Origin: Streptomonospora salina
Lineage (GTDB): Bacteria; Actinomycetota; Actinomycetes; Streptosporangiales; Streptosporangiaceae
Reading direction: 5' to 3'
Assembly: GCF_014204715.1 (NCBI RefSeq)
Contig: NZ_JACHLY010000001.1
Location: 620,001-684,000 of the forward strand
Length of the DNA: 64,000 nucleotides
The position numbers were made by a program, and so were the translations under genes. The notes beneath the pieces were generated by a model. It saw only the letters and a program-made list of their open reading frames with translations, was not told the DNA's origin and did no database searches. This document shows positions 26,641-35,605 of the stretch, in pieces; position 1 is the first letter of the stretch, and the number at the start of each line of letters is the position of its first letter.

Positions 26641-27110
26641 CTGCTGTACACGGGCGCGTCCGGGGGCGCACGAGCCTTCCGGGGCCGGCGCGACGCACGA
26701 TGACTCTGTACGCCGCTGAGACGCACTGTGTGCTTCCGGGTTCCTGCGGCCGCCCGGACAAGCAGCGGGGAACGGGATGCGACCGCTCCAGCGGAATCCA
26801 GAGACCGCATGGGAGCCGCCCGGCGGAGGACCGGCGGACGGCGTCGAGGAGACCGGGCCCACCCGCGGCGACCCGACGCCCCGCGACAGCGCAACGTCCG
26901 GAACCGTCCCGGGCCGGCCCGCGCGGCCGGGGGCGTGGCCCGCACACCGCGGTCTGCGGAGCGGCTCCTCGGCCCCGCCGGTCCGCTCAGGGCCGCTCAG
27001 GGCCGCTCAGGGCCACGCCTCAGCGTGTGCGCGGCTCCGCCGCCGCACCCCCGTGCGATGGCCGGGCCCCGAGCAGGCGGCGGTTCCCGGGGCCCGGCCC
27101 GGTCCGCGGG
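26641..27110. other. Gene-free region with a short tandem repeat
   Basis: About 470 bp without a supportable gene between qcrB and the L,D-transpeptidase gene. It contains three exact tandem copies of CCGCTCAGGG at 26983-27012. The rest is GC-rich with no further structure that I can defend. Confidence 0.5.
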
Positions 27111-28454
27111 TCAGGCCTCCTCGGCGTGGACTCCGCCCGGGGTCCCCTCGCCGTCGGTGGTGTCGGCCTCGCCGGTGGCGCTGTTGGCCATCCACTCGTC
27201 CCACGGGCGCTGCCAATAGCCCCAGCCGTTGTCGACCTCCAGCTGGCGGTCGGTTCCGCTGATGACGAGCGGGTCGCCCATCAGCGACTCGTCGTAGAAC
27301 CACTTGGCGTCGGCATCGCTCATGTTGGTGCAGCCGTGGCTCTCGTTGGACTGACCGAGCCGCCCGTTCCACGGCGCGGCGTGGGTGAACTCGCCGCTGT
27401 TGGAGAAGCGGACCGCGTAGTCGACGTCGAGCTTGTAGCCCTCGGGGCTGTCCACGGGGATCCCCATGGTCGAGGAGTCCATGACCAGGTCCTCGTGCTT
27501 GTCCATCGTGAGGTGGACGCCGCTGGTGGTGGTGTACTTGCGGACGTCGGCACGGCCGTTGCTGATGGGGAAGGTCTTGATGGACTCGCCGTCGCGCTCG
27601 ACGGTCATCGTGTGCTCGGAGTCCGCGATGGTACTGATCTGCTCGCGGGCGACATCGAAGTCGAGCCGGTGGTTCTCGATGCCGTAGACGCCGTCGGAGG
27701 CCTCGACCCCGGCCAGTCGGAGGTCGACGGTGACGTGCTGGTAGGGCTCCCAGTACTCCTTCGGGCGGAAGACGGCGGTCTCGTCACCGAACCAGTTCCA
27801 GGCGCCGTCGACGGGGGTTTCGGAGGTGACCTCCATGGAGTTCTCCACCTGCGCCTTGTTCTCGACGGGCAGGTCGAAGTTGACGATCACCGGCATGCCC
27901 ACGCCCACGCTCTGGCCGCTGGTGGGGAAGTTGGACTGCAGTTCCAGGCGTTTTCCTTCGGTGGCGGGTTCGGTGCTGAACTCGCTGGTCACCTCGGTCT
28001 GCTCGCCGTCGTCGCGCTCGGCCGCGGCAGTCACGGTCACGTCGGAACCGGGTGTGAGGTTCCAGTCGCTGACCCAGGTCGTCTCGTCGTCGCTGAGCGT
28101 TCCGGTGACCTCGGAGGCCGCGGATCCGTCTTCGGAACCGTCTCCGGAACCGGACGAGGCCGCGTCCTGGTCGGCGTCCTGCCCGGAGCCGTCGGCGGCG
28201 CCGCCCGACTGCTCGATGCGCACGTCGGTGACGGCGGCGTCGGGGGCCTCGATCGTCACGGGCGTGTTCGGGGCGACCTGCCCGGCGCCGTCCTGCGGTG
28301 AGATCCGCACCTCGACGGTGTCACCGCCGTCCCGGTCCCCGCCCGCGGACTGCGCGTCCCCGCTCTCCTGACCGGTGCAGGCCGTCGCGAGTACGAGCAC
28401 CAGCCCGATCAGGCCCGCGCCCCCTGCTGCTGTCAGGCGTGCTCTGCCCTTCAC
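27111..28454 (-). CDS. L,D-transpeptidase lipoprotein (Ig-like + YkuD domains)
   Basis: 447 residues. Lipoprotein signal with a lipobox-like LATAC (~Cys 26), then an acidic Gly/Ser-rich linker, Ig-like/Big domains (~150-285) and a C-terminal YkuD domain with the catalytic SHGCTN motif (~390). It makes 3-3 peptide crosslinks in peptidoglycan, like mycobacterial LdtMt2 (LdtB). GTG 28454 is preceded by GGAGG. It sits between the two halves of the respiratory chain gene set. Confidence 0.9.
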   Translation of the reverse strand: MKGRARLTAAGGAGLIGLVLVLATACTGQESGDAQSAGGDRDGGDTVEVRISPQDGAGQVAPNTPVTIEAPDAAVTDVRIEQSGGAADGSGQDADQDAASSGSGDGSEDGSAASEVTGTLSDDETTWVSDWNLTPGSDVTVTAAAERDDGEQTEVTSEFSTEPATEGKRLELQSNFPTSGQSVGVGMPVIVNFDLPVENKAQVENSMEVTSETPVDGAWNWFGDETAVFRPKEYWEPYQHVTVDLRLAGVEASDGVYGIENHRLDFDVAREQISTIADSEHTMTVERDGESIKTFPISNGRADVRKYTTTSGVHLTMDKHEDLVMDSSTMGIPVDSPEGYKLDVDYAVRFSNSGEFTHAAPWNGRLGQSNESHGCTNMSDADAKWFYDESLMGDPLVISGTDRQLEVDNGWGYWQRPWDEWMANSATGEADTTDGEGTPGGVHAEEA

Positions 28455-28617
28455 CCTGCGACCTCCAGTCTGCGGCGGCTGTGCTCGGCACTGCCCGTGG
28501 CCGGGGTGCGCCAAACGGTGCCGCCGGATTGCGCTGCTCCGGTGGCGGACGACGGCCGCGGCGGTGAGCACCGGGGAACGGCACCGGCAGGGGGATGCCG
28601 ACCGTCGGGAAAAAGAA

Positions 28618-28663
28618 TAACCCCGGTGGGTGGTGGTTTCGGTAGAAACCACCCCACCGGGGG
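28618..28663 (-). terminator. Intrinsic terminator of the ctaC-D-F operon
   Basis: On the minus strand a long stem (CCCCGGTGGGGTGGTTTC pairing across TACC, one mismatch) is followed by TTATTCTTTTT. A canonical rho-independent terminator placed just after ctaF. Confidence 0.85.
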
Positions 28664-28714
28664 CAAGCCGGTCAGCGACGTGCGGCGCCGCCGATCACGA
28701 GCCGGGCGCGGGCG

Positions 28715-29140
28715 CTAGTGGCTGAATTCGCCGCGGTAGTACTCGAACACCCAGCCGATGGTCGTCAGGACGACGGCGAACCCGCCGATGAACACCATCC
28801 ACCAGCCGATCGCGACCCCGACCGCCATGAAGGCCACCGCCAGCGCGACGAACAGCGGCCACCAGCTGTGCGGGCTGAAGAACCCGTACTCGCCGGAGTT
28901 CTCGGGGATCTCGCCGTCGAGGCGCTCCTCGGGGGCGAGACCGTGGTAGCGCTCGCTTCGCCGTGCCGACTGCCACAGCCAGAATCCGACCATCCAGCCG
29001 AAGAAGATCGACACGATCAACGCGACCGTTCCGGTCCACTCGATCTCGCCGTGGTCCACCCAGGACCAGTAGGCGTACATCCCGGCGACCAGCCCGAAGA
29101 AAGTCGAGACGCCCATAAACAGGTAGGCCTGCATCTTCAT
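28715..29140 (-). CDS. ctaF: Cytochrome c oxidase subunit IV (actinobacterial)
   Basis: A 141-residue, four-helix membrane protein. The N-terminus MKMQAYLFMGVSTFF and the aromatic-rich C-terminus are typical of actinobacterial CtaF, a small structural subunit of aa3 oxidase. It follows ctaD by 15 nt; GGGAG precedes its ATG. Confidence 0.92.
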   Translation of the reverse strand: MKMQAYLFMGVSTFFGLVAGMYAYWSWVDHGEIEWTGTVALIVSIFFGWMVGFWLWQSARRSERYHGLAPEERLDGEIPENSGEYGFFSPHSWWPLFVALAVAFMAVGVAIGWWMVFIGGFAVVLTTIGWVFEYYRGEFSH

Positions 29141-29155
29141 GGTGAGCTCGCTCCC

Positions 29156-30829
29156 CTACTTCGCGGCTGCGGGATCGGGCGCCGCACCGGGTGCGGCGGC
29201 GTGCGGGTGGTGGAGGTCGAAGGCCGGGCGCTCGGAGCGGATGCGCGGCAGCGAGGTGAAGTTGTGCCGCGGCGGCGGGCACGAGGTCGCCCACTCCAGC
29301 GAGCAGCCGTACCCCCACGGGTCGTCGACCTCCACCGGGACGGCGTTGCGGTGCGTCACCCACATGTTCCAGAAGAAGATCAGCGTGGACGCGCCGAGCA
29401 CGAACGAGCTGACCGAGGAGACGATGTTGAGCGCGGTGAAGCCGTCCGAGGGCAGGTAGTCGGCGTAGCGGCGCGGGAAGCCCTCGGCACCCAGCCAGTG
29501 CTGGACCAGGAAGGTCCCGTGGAACCCGAGGAACAGCACCCAGAAGTGGGCCTTGCCCAGCGCTTCGTTGAGCATCTTCCCGGTGAACTTGGGCCACCAG
29601 AAGTAGAAGCCGGCGAACATGGCGAACACGACGGTGCCGAACACCACGTAGTGGAAGTGGGCCACCACGAAGTAGGAGTCGGTGACGTGGAAGTCGATCG
29701 GCGGCGAGGCCAGCAGCACGCCGGTGAGCCCGCCGAACAGGAACGTCACCAGGAAGCCGACGGTGAACAGCATCGGGGTGTCGAAGACCAGCTGGCCGCG
29801 CCACATCGTGCCGATCCAGTTGAAGAACTTCACGCCGGTGGGCACCGCGATGAGGAACGACATGAACGAGAAGAACGGCAGCAGCACCGCGCCGGTGGGG
29901 AACATGTGGTGGGCCCACACGGTCACCGACAGGCCGGTGATGGCGATGGTGGCCGCCACGAGGCTCTTGTAGCCGAAGATCGGCTTGCGGCTGAAGACCG
30001 CCAGGACCTCGGTCGCGATACCGAAGAACGGCAGCGCGATGATGTAGACCTCCGGGTGCCCGAAGAACCAGAACAGGTGCTGCCAGAGGATGGCGCCGCC
30101 GTGGGCCGCGTCGAAGACGTGGGTGCCGATCATTCGGTCGGCGCCCAGCGCGACCAGGGCCGCGGTCAGCACCGGGAAGGCGATCAGCACCAGCACGCTG
30201 GTGAGCAGGCCGTTCCAGCAGAAGATCGGCATACGGAACATCGTCATGCCGGGCGCACGCATGCACAGGCCGGTGGTGATGAAGTTGACGGCGCTGAGGA
30301 TGGTGCCCAGACCGCTCACGACCAGGCCCAGGATCCACAGGTCGCCGCCGAGGCCGGGCGAGCGCACCGCGTCCGAAAGCGGCGTGTAGGCGAACCAGCC
30401 GAAGCTGGCCGCACCGCCGGGGGTGAGGAACCCGCCGACCACGATGAGGCCGCCGAACAGGAACAGGTAGTACCCGAGCAGGTTCATACGCGGGAACGCC
30501 ACGTCGGGCGCTCCGATCTGCAACGGCATGATGATGTTGGTGAACCCGACGAACAGCGGGGTCGCGAACAACAGCAGCATGATCGTGCCGTGCATCGTGA
30601 ACAGCTGGTTGAACTGCTCGTGGCTGACCACCTGCATACCCGGCCACAGCAGCTCGGCGCGCATCACCAGGGCGAGGATGCCGCCCAGGATGAAGAAGCC
30701 GAACGACGTGATCAGGTACATGTACCCGATGACCTTGTGGTCGGTCGACGACAGCCAGTTGACGATGATCGAACCCTTGCGCGTGCTCGCGGGCTCGACC
30801 GCTTCGGGGGTCTGCGTCACTGTCGCCAT
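29156..30829 (-). CDS. ctaD: Cytochrome c oxidase subunit I
   Basis: A 557-residue, twelve-helix haem-copper oxidase subunit. Visible landmarks: the CuB/Tyr helix (‘[11 protein letters not shown]’, ~255-265), ‘HHMFPTG’ (~305), and the haem ligand region ‘[13 protein letters not shown]’ (~387-399). It reduces O2 to water and pumps protons. Its ATG overlaps the ctaC stop (TGATG), giving translational coupling. Confidence 0.95.
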   Translation of the reverse strand: MATVTQTPEAVEPASTRKGSIIVNWLSSTDHKVIGYMYLITSFGFFILGGILALVMRAELLWPGMQVVSHEQFNQLFTMHGTIMLLLFATPLFVGFTNIIMPLQIGAPDVAFPRMNLLGYYLFLFGGLIVVGGFLTPGGAASFGWFAYTPLSDAVRSPGLGGDLWILGLVVSGLGTILSAVNFITTGLCMRAPGMTMFRMPIFCWNGLLTSVLVLIAFPVLTAALVALGADRMIGTHVFDAAHGGAILWQHLFWFFGHPEVYIIALPFFGIATEVLAVFSRKPIFGYKSLVAATIAITGLSVTVWAHHMFPTGAVLLPFFSFMSFLIAVPTGVKFFNWIGTMWRGQLVFDTPMLFTVGFLVTFLFGGLTGVLLASPPIDFHVTDSYFVVAHFHYVVFGTVVFAMFAGFYFWWPKFTGKMLNEALGKAHFWVLFLGFHGTFLVQHWLGAEGFPRRYADYLPSDGFTALNIVSSVSSFVLGASTLIFFWNMWVTHRNAVPVEVDDPWGYGCSLEWATSCPPPRHNFTSLPRIRSERPAFDLHHPHAAAPGAAPDPAAAK

Positions 30830-31809
30830 CAGCGGCCTGCCTCCTCGTTCGCCGGGGCGGGCGCGCCGGCGTCGTCGGCCGGGGCCGGCCGCTCGTCGCC
30901 GACCGCCCCGTCCTCGGGGCTCTCGCCCTCGGAACCGGCCGTGTCGGCGTCGGGGGTCTGCTGTCCCGACTCCTCCCCCGGCTGCTCACCGGTGTCCTGC
31001 TGCTGTGCCTGGGCCTCCTGCTCGGCCACCCAGGCGTCGTAGTCGTCGGGTTCCATCACCTCGACGTCGAAGAGCATCCGCGCGTGGTCGACGCCGCACA
31101 GTTCGGCGCAGCGGCCCGCGTAGGTACCCGCGGTGCCTTCCTCGACCTTGACCTGGAACTCGTTGTCCTGGCCGGGGATGACGTCCATCTTGAAGGCGAA
31201 CGCGGGAATCCAGAACGAGTGGATGACGTCGGGCGAGGTGAGGTCGAAGTGCACGACGTCGCCCTCGCGCAGCACCAGCGTGGGCCGCTGCTCGGGTGTG
31301 CCGGCCGCGGAGAACCGGGTCTGGGGATCCCCGTCGGAGTCGGCGTAGGACTCGTCGAGGTAGTTGAACTGCCAACTCCATTGGAAGGCGACCACCTCGA
31401 CGTAGGTGTCGGCCTCTTCCTCGGTGGACATCAGGGCTGTCTGATCACGCGCGGTGAAGTAGAACAGCACCGCGATGATCACGATCGGCAGAACGGTGTA
31501 GAGGGCCTCGATGGGCATGTTGTAGCGCACCTGCGGCGGAAGCTGCTCGGAACGCTTGCGGTGGAAGATGATCGACCAGATGATCAGTCCCCACACGAGA
31601 ATGCCGACCGCGAACGCCGCCACCCATGAACCCTGCCAGAGCGTGAGGACGCGGTGGCCCTGTTCGGTGATCGGCTCCGGCACGCCCAAACGAGTGAACT
31701 CGTTCGACGCGCAGCCGGTCGCGGCCAGGCCCAGCGCGGCGAGCGCGGCGCCGCGCGGTGCCCATCGGCGCAGCGCGTGGCGCCGATTCGTATGGCGGGT
31801 CGGACTCAC
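30829..31809 (-). CDS. ctaC: Cytochrome c oxidase subunit II
   Basis: 326 residues. Lipoprotein-type signal (LAATGC, Cys ~35), two membrane helices (~60-80, ~105-125) and a cupredoxin domain with CuA ligands in HSFWIPAF and [12 protein letters not shown] (~210-260). The C-terminal ~70 residues are an acidic, Pro/Gln-rich disordered extension. GTG 31809 has GGGAAGG six nt upstream; the longer frame is rejected because it would displace the signal peptide. It receives electrons from QcrC. Confidence 0.93.
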   Translation of the reverse strand: MSPTRHTNRRHALRRWAPRGAALAALGLAATGCASNEFTRLGVPEPITEQGHRVLTLWQGSWVAAFAVGILVWGLIIWSIIFHRKRSEQLPPQVRYNMPIEALYTVLPIVIIAVLFYFTARDQTALMSTEEEADTYVEVVAFQWSWQFNYLDESYADSDGDPQTRFSAAGTPEQRPTLVLREGDVVHFDLTSPDVIHSFWIPAFAFKMDVIPGQDNEFQVKVEEGTAGTYAGRCAELCGVDHARMLFDVEVMEPDDYDAWVAEQEAQAQQQDTGEQPGEESGQQTPDADTAGSEGESPEDGAVGDERPAPADDAGAPAPANEEAGR

Positions 31810-32195
31810 GGATTGCCTTCCCAGCGGTGATGCCCGCGACGTCGCGGGCGGTCGTGTTCCTAAGCTTTTCGGGGGAAACACTAGCGCGATCCGCCCGGCC
31901 CCCGGTTGCGGGGCATGCCTGATCAGCGTGTTGGCCATGCGCCCGCGCGCGAGCCCGGCCGTGCACGTGCCCTACCGCCCGTCCGCCCCGGCGGCGGATG
32001 GCGGGCGCGCGGACGGATCGGCGTGTTCGCCCTGCCCGCCGCGTCGACCGCCGGCGCCCGGGGTCTCCGGTCGGGTCGTCGCACGCGGGCTAAGGCGAGA
32101 GTACCGCTGGATTTACCGGCCTCTTAACCGGGTGCCGGTTAAGAGGCCTGCGAGGGTGACAATGGGGAGCACGCGCGAGGACGAGAGGAGCTCCG
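31810..32195. promoter_or_regulatory. Divergent ctaC / tusA regulatory region with a long perfect palindrome
   Basis: About 385 bp without a gene. Contains GGCCTCTTAACCGG - GTG - CCGGTTAAGAGGCC (32118-32148), 14-bp perfect arms with a 3-bp spacer, 48 bp before the tusA start. A TAGTGT -10-like hexamer for ctaC lies at 31883-31878. The palindrome has no T-tract on either side and looks like a protein-binding site. Confidence 0.5.
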
Positions 32196-32432
32196 TTGGC
32201 CGAGGAGCCGTTGGTGACCGTCGAGGCCGTCGGTCGCAAGTGCCCGATCCCGATCATCATGCTCGCCGGGCGGATCCGCGAGGTCCCGATCGGGTCGGTG
32301 ATCGCCGTCACGGCCGACGACCCCGCGGCGCGTACCGACATCCCGTCCTGGTGCCGGATGAAGATGCAGGAGTTCGTCGCGGAGGTGCCGCTGGAGCAGG
32401 GCAGCGCCTTCCACATCCGGCGGATGTACTGA
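32196..32432 (+). CDS. TusA/SirA-family sulfurtransferase-like protein
   Basis: 78 residues. The CPIPIIML motif (~16) is the TusA Cys-Pro-x-Pro signature, in which the Cys carries a persulfide for tRNA thiolation or other sulfur transfer. A second Cys (PSWCRM, ~53) is also typical. TTG 32196 follows a GAGGAG site. It stands alone; a strong palindrome lies 48 bp upstream. Confidence 0.85.
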   Translation: MAEEPLVTVEAVGRKCPIPIIMLAGRIREVPIGSVIAVTADDPAARTDIPSWCRMKMQEFVAEVPLEQGSAFHIRRMY

Positions 32433-32479
32433 ACCGGTGCGCTGCCGCGGCTTCCCTCGCGGCGCGCGCCCGCCGACGT

Positions 32480-32614
32480 CTATCGACCGCGCACCCGGAA
32501 ACGAGGGGCGACCTCGCGATAGGCGAGCCGGCCGCTCAAGGCCAGCAACGCGATACCGATTCCCGCCATCATCCACTCGGGGCAGGACCATCGCGGTCTG
32601 CTGAACGCGGACAC
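32480..32614 (-). CDS. Possible 44-residue single-pass membrane protein
   Basis: A small ORF encoding MSAFSRPRWSCPEW, then a hydrophobic segment (MMAGIGIALLALSG) and a basic tail. About 80% of third codon positions are G or C, and a TATGAT hexamer lies upstream (32643-32638), but there is no good ribosome site. A CelR-type box is about 85 bp upstream. It may be real or chance. Confidence 0.35.
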   Translation of the reverse strand: MSAFSRPRWSCPEWMMAGIGIALLALSGRLAYREVAPRFRVRGR

Positions 32615-32698
32615 ACGGGATCGCCGGGATCGGCCGGATCATAGGCCACTCACCACGGCCTCGGCACGGCCGGTATAGCCGGCGTTTCCCGCCGGACT

Positions 32699-32712
32699 TG
32701 GGAGCGCTCCCA
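32699..32712. promoter_or_regulatory. CelR/CebR-type operator TGGGAGCGCTCCCA
   Basis: A perfect 14-bp palindrome identical to the known operator of the LacI-family cellobiose-responsive repressor (CelR of Thermobifida fusca, CebR of Streptomyces). No cellulase or sugar transporter gene is adjacent. It lies 3' of rpsD and upstream of the small 44-codon ORF. Confidence 0.65.
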
Positions 32713-32739
32713 GCCGCGGGGCCGCCCGGATGCCGAAAC

Positions 32740-32778
32740 GAGCGGGCCGTGCGCCCCGGAGGGTCGCACGGCCCGCTC
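32740..32778 (-). terminator. rpsD terminator
   Basis: GAGCGGGCCGTGCG and CGCACGGCCCGCTC, 14-bp perfect arms with an 11-nt loop, just after the rpsD stop; on the minus strand CGTTTCGG follows. Confidence 0.7.
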
Positions 32779-32798
32779 AGGCACGCGAAGCGCTGCGG

Positions 32799-33410
32799 CT
32801 AGCGCGCGTAGTACTCGACGACGAGCTGCTCGTCGAAGGGCACCGGAACCTGCTCGCGCTTGGGGCGGTCGACGACCGCCACGCGCAGGTCCTTGTGGCT
32901 CACGGCGAGGTAGCCGGCGGTCTTGTCGTCGGCGTGCACGCCCTCGGAGGCCTCGACGAACGGGACCATCTGGCGGGACTTCTCCCGCACACCGATGACC
33001 TGGCCGGACTTGACCTGGTACGACGGGATGTCGACCTTCTTGCCGTCCACGGTGATGTGGCCGTGGTTGATGTACTGGCGCGCCGCGTAGATCGACGGCG
33101 CCAGCCCGGAGCGCAGCACGATCGAAACGAGCCGCGTCTCCAGCTCGGCGATGAGCTCCTCGCCGGTACGCCCGGGGCGCTTGCGAGCCGTCTCGTAGGA
33201 GCGGGCCAGCTGCTTCTCGGAAAGGTCGTAGTACCAGCGCAGCTTCTGCTTCTCCGCCTGGCGGACCGCGTAGTCGCTGGTCGAGCGGCGAACTCGGCGA
33301 CCGTGCTCACCCGGGGGGTAGGGCCGCTTCTCGAAGTAGCTGACCGCCTTACGGGTCAGCGGGGTACCCGCGCGCCGGGACAACCGCACCTTAGGTCCGG
33401 TGTAGCGCAT
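32799..33410 (-). CDS. rpsD: 30S ribosomal protein S4
   Basis: 203 residues. The RPYPPGEHGR motif (~29-38), the S4 RNA-binding domain (~92-155, ‘RLVSIVLRSGLAPSIYAARQYINHGHI’) and the C-terminus DEQLVVEYYAR are diagnostic. It has no cysteines, so it is the zinc-free form. It binds 16S rRNA early in 30S assembly. The gene stands alone rather than in the alpha operon, 74 bp from a divergent gene with an iron box between them. Confidence 0.95.
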   Translation of the reverse strand: MRYTGPKVRLSRRAGTPLTRKAVSYFEKRPYPPGEHGRRVRRSTSDYAVRQAEKQKLRWYYDLSEKQLARSYETARKRPGRTGEELIAELETRLVSIVLRSGLAPSIYAARQYINHGHITVDGKKVDIPSYQVKSGQVIGVREKSRQMVPFVEASEGVHADDKTAGYLAVSHKDLRVAVVDRPKREQVPVPFDEQLVVEYYAR

Positions 33411-33451
33411 TCACGTCCTCCGTCTATGAGTGCTTGCGAAAAGCGGGAGTC

Positions 33452-33470
33452 CTAGGTAAGGCTTGCCTAA
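33452..33470. promoter_or_regulatory. Iron box (IdeR/DtxR-type)
   Basis: CTAGGTAAGGCTTGCCTAA matches the DtxR/IdeR consensus TWAGGTWAGSCTWACCTWA at 17 of 19 positions. It sits 15 bp before the ATG of the DUF2470 gene and directly abuts its ribosome site, so iron-dependent repression is inferred. Confidence 0.65.
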
Positions 33471-33484
33471 GTCTAGGAGGTGTC

Positions 33485-34318
33485 ATGCGACAACCCAGCC
33501 CGTCCGAAACCGAACGGATCCGCTCCCTTGCCGCCACGGCGACCCCCACCGCAGCGGCGTTGGCAGACAATCCCGCGACGTGTTTCAACGCACGCGGGGC
33601 GGTCGATCACGCCGGCCGCGTACTCCTGTGGGTCGCGGACCTCCACCCGCTGCACGAGGCGGTGCGGGAGGGGCGGCGCACAGATCACGGCCCGGGGGTC
33701 GATATCGATCTGTCCGCGCTTCGGCGTGTGGGTCGCATCTCTACTGTACGCGCTCGCATGTGGTGCCAGGGCAGCCTGGAAGAGGTCCCCGCCGCCGACC
33801 GGCGCTCAGCCGCCCTGGCCGTATGGGAACGCGACCCCGACGAGGCACTGCTCGCCGCCGCCGCACGGCGCCGCGAACCCGGTTCTCCCGTGCTCCTGCG
33901 CGCGACGGTGCACCGGGTGATCTATCACACCTACGACGCCGCCGGGATGATCGAGGGCTCGGATTTCGCACTCGCCCGCCCGCACCCCGGGACCGTACCG
34001 GCCGAGGAGATCATCGAGCGGGTCAACGACCGCTACCGCGACGAGCTCACCCGCGCCGTGCAGCGCCTGCCGCACGCGCCCCGCGGAGCGGCGTGGCTGT
34101 GGGAGCTCGATCCGCACGGCGCCACCGTGTGGATCGGCGCGCCGGAGGGCACCGGCACGTCCCTGGTGCGGGTCCCCTGGAACCGCCCGGCCGAGGGCGC
34201 CTGCCAACTGGAGCGCGCGCTGTTCGACTTCCTCACCGGAGACGGCCCGGGGCAGGACGGGCGTCCGGCACCCGAGCGGCACCACCGCTGCCGGAGAGGA
34301 CGGGCCCCCGGCGGCTGA
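33485..34318 (+). CDS. DUF2470-type protein, probably iron regulated
   Basis: 277 residues. The region ‘PATCFNARGAVDHAGRVLLWVADLHPL’ and the His-containing helical part (‘VIYHTYDAAGMIEG’) resemble DUF2470 proteins, a family related to the haem-binding C-terminal domain of HugZ-like haem utilisation proteins. No signal peptide. ATG 33485 has a perfect AGGAGGT seven nt upstream, deciding the start. The adjacent iron box supports a role in iron or haem handling (inference). Confidence 0.65.
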   Translation: MRQPSPSETERIRSLAATATPTAAALADNPATCFNARGAVDHAGRVLLWVADLHPLHEAVREGRRTDHGPGVDIDLSALRRVGRISTVRARMWCQGSLEEVPAADRRSAALAVWERDPDEALLAAAARRREPGSPVLLRATVHRVIYHTYDAAGMIEGSDFALARPHPGTVPAEEIIERVNDRYRDELTRAVQRLPHAPRGAAWLWELDPHGATVWIGAPEGTGTSLVRVPWNRPAEGACQLERALFDFLTGDGPGQDGRPAPERHHRCRRGRAPGG

Positions 34319-34630
34319 AAGCTCGGTGCCGACCTTCCGCGGTGCGCAGTTCCCGGGCCGGGAGCCGGTCGCGGCCCGGGGCGCGCCGCGGGAGACCCGG
34401 AATCCCCGGAGGCGGCCCCGCCCCTCGGCCGCGGTCGCTTCCGCATCCGTGCAGGACCGGGCCGTGCACGGCCGGATGCCCGACGGTCGCTGCGGCCGCC
34501 GGGAAACGGAAAGGGGCCTCCCCGGCGTGAGTCGCGAGCGGGCCGAGACGCCCGCGACCCTCCGCCGAGAAGGCCCGTCCACCGAATGCGCCGCACGGGG
34601 CGGCGCCGGTGGGCCTGTACCCCCCGGGGC
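34319..34630. other. Convergent intergenic region before adoK
   Basis: About 310 bp of GC-rich sequence between the converging DUF2470 and adoK genes. Open frames here lack start signals. No clear terminator recognised. Confidence 0.35.
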
Positions 34631-35605
34631 TCAGGACAGGTGCGGCTTGACCTCGCGCGCGCTGTCCTCGCCGTAGGAGGCGGTGATCTTGTCGAGCAGG
34701 CTGGACGCGGTCAGCTTGTACTCCTGCGGACCGTTGACCCCGAGGCAGTGCACCGCGATGCAGTTGCCGATCTGGGCGGCGAGCTCCAGCGAGAGCCCCC
34801 AGGACAGCCCCGCCAGGAAGCCGGCGCGGAAAGCGTCGCCGACGCCGGTCGGGTCGGCCTTCTCGTCGACCACGGCCGGGCCGACGTTGACCGACGGCTC
34901 ACCCTTGCGGTCGATACGCACGCCCTTGGCGCCCAGCGTCGTGACGCGCGTGCCCACGCGGTCGAGGATCTCGTCCTCGCTCCAGCCGGTCTTCTGCTCG
35001 CAGAGGGCCTTCTCGTACTCGTTGGTGAACAGGTACGTGGCGCCCTCGATCAGCTCCCGCACCTGCTCGCCGTCCATGAAGGCCAGCTGCTGGGACGGGT
35101 CGGCGGCGAAGGCGATACCGCGGTCGCGGCACTCCTGGCTGTGGCGCGTCATGGCGCCGGGGTCGTTGGCGCTGATGAGCACCAGGTCGTAGCCGCCGAC
35201 GCCGTCGGAGAGCGGCTTGAGCTCGATGTTGCTCGCCTCGGCCATCGCGCCGGGGTAGAACGACGCGATCTGGTTGTGGTCGTTGTCGGTGGTGCAGACG
35301 AAGCGCGCCGTGTGGCGGAGCTCGGAGATGTGCACGCCGGTGGCATCCACCCCGTGGCGCTCCAGCCAGGCGCGGTATTCGTCGAAGTCGGCCCCGGCGG
35401 CACCCACGAGGTAGGGACTCAGGCCCAGGACCCCCATGGCGAAGGTGATGTTGGGGGCGCAGCCGCCGCGCCGCACCTCAAGCTCGTCCACCAGGAACGA
35501 CAGCGACACCTGCTCGAGCTGTTCGGCGATGAGTTGTTCGGAGAACCGTCCGTCGAAGGTCATCAGGTGGTCGGTGGCGATCGATCCGGTAACCGCGATG
35601 CGCAC
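34631..35605 (-). CDS. adoK: Adenosine kinase, PfkB family
   Basis: 324 residues, closely resembling mycobacterial AdoK, which phosphorylates adenosine to AMP. The N-terminus AVTGSIATDHLM, the mid motif ‘ASFYPGAM’ (~125) and the PfkB signature DPTGVGDAFRAGF with catalytic Asp (~266) are all present. GTG 35605 is preceded by AAGGAG; the longer frame adds 14 residues without a signal. The gene is monocistronic. Confidence 0.9.
   Translation of the reverse strand: MRIAVTGSIATDHLMTFDGRFSEQLIAEQLEQVSLSFLVDELEVRRGGCAPNITFAMGVLGLSPYLVGAAGADFDEYRAWLERHGVDATGVHISELRHTARFVCTTDNDHNQIASFYPGAMAEASNIELKPLSDGVGGYDLVLISANDPGAMTRHSQECRDRGIAFAADPSQQLAFMDGEQVRELIEGATYLFTNEYEKALCEQKTGWSEDEILDRVGTRVTTLGAKGVRIDRKGEPSVNVGPAVVDEKADPTGVGDAFRAGFLAGLSWGLSLELAAQIGNCIAVHCLGVNGPQEYKLTASSLLDKITASYGEDSAREVKPHLS

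Noticed and set aside
23754-26945. A 1063-codon minus-strand open frame over qcrA-qcrB
   Set aside because: Shadow of the bcc complex genes; the product is an Arg/His/Gln-rich sequence without similarity to known folds.
26641-27110. Several open frames in the gap after qcrB
   Set aside because: They are Arg/Pro/Gly-rich in all frames, typical of non-coding GC-rich DNA, and none has a plausible start.
28718-31042. A 774-codon open frame antisense to ctaF-ctaD-ctaC
   Set aside because: It is a GC-rich shadow of three clear respiratory genes, with no recognisable protein motif and extreme composition (Asp/Glu/Gly/His-rich).
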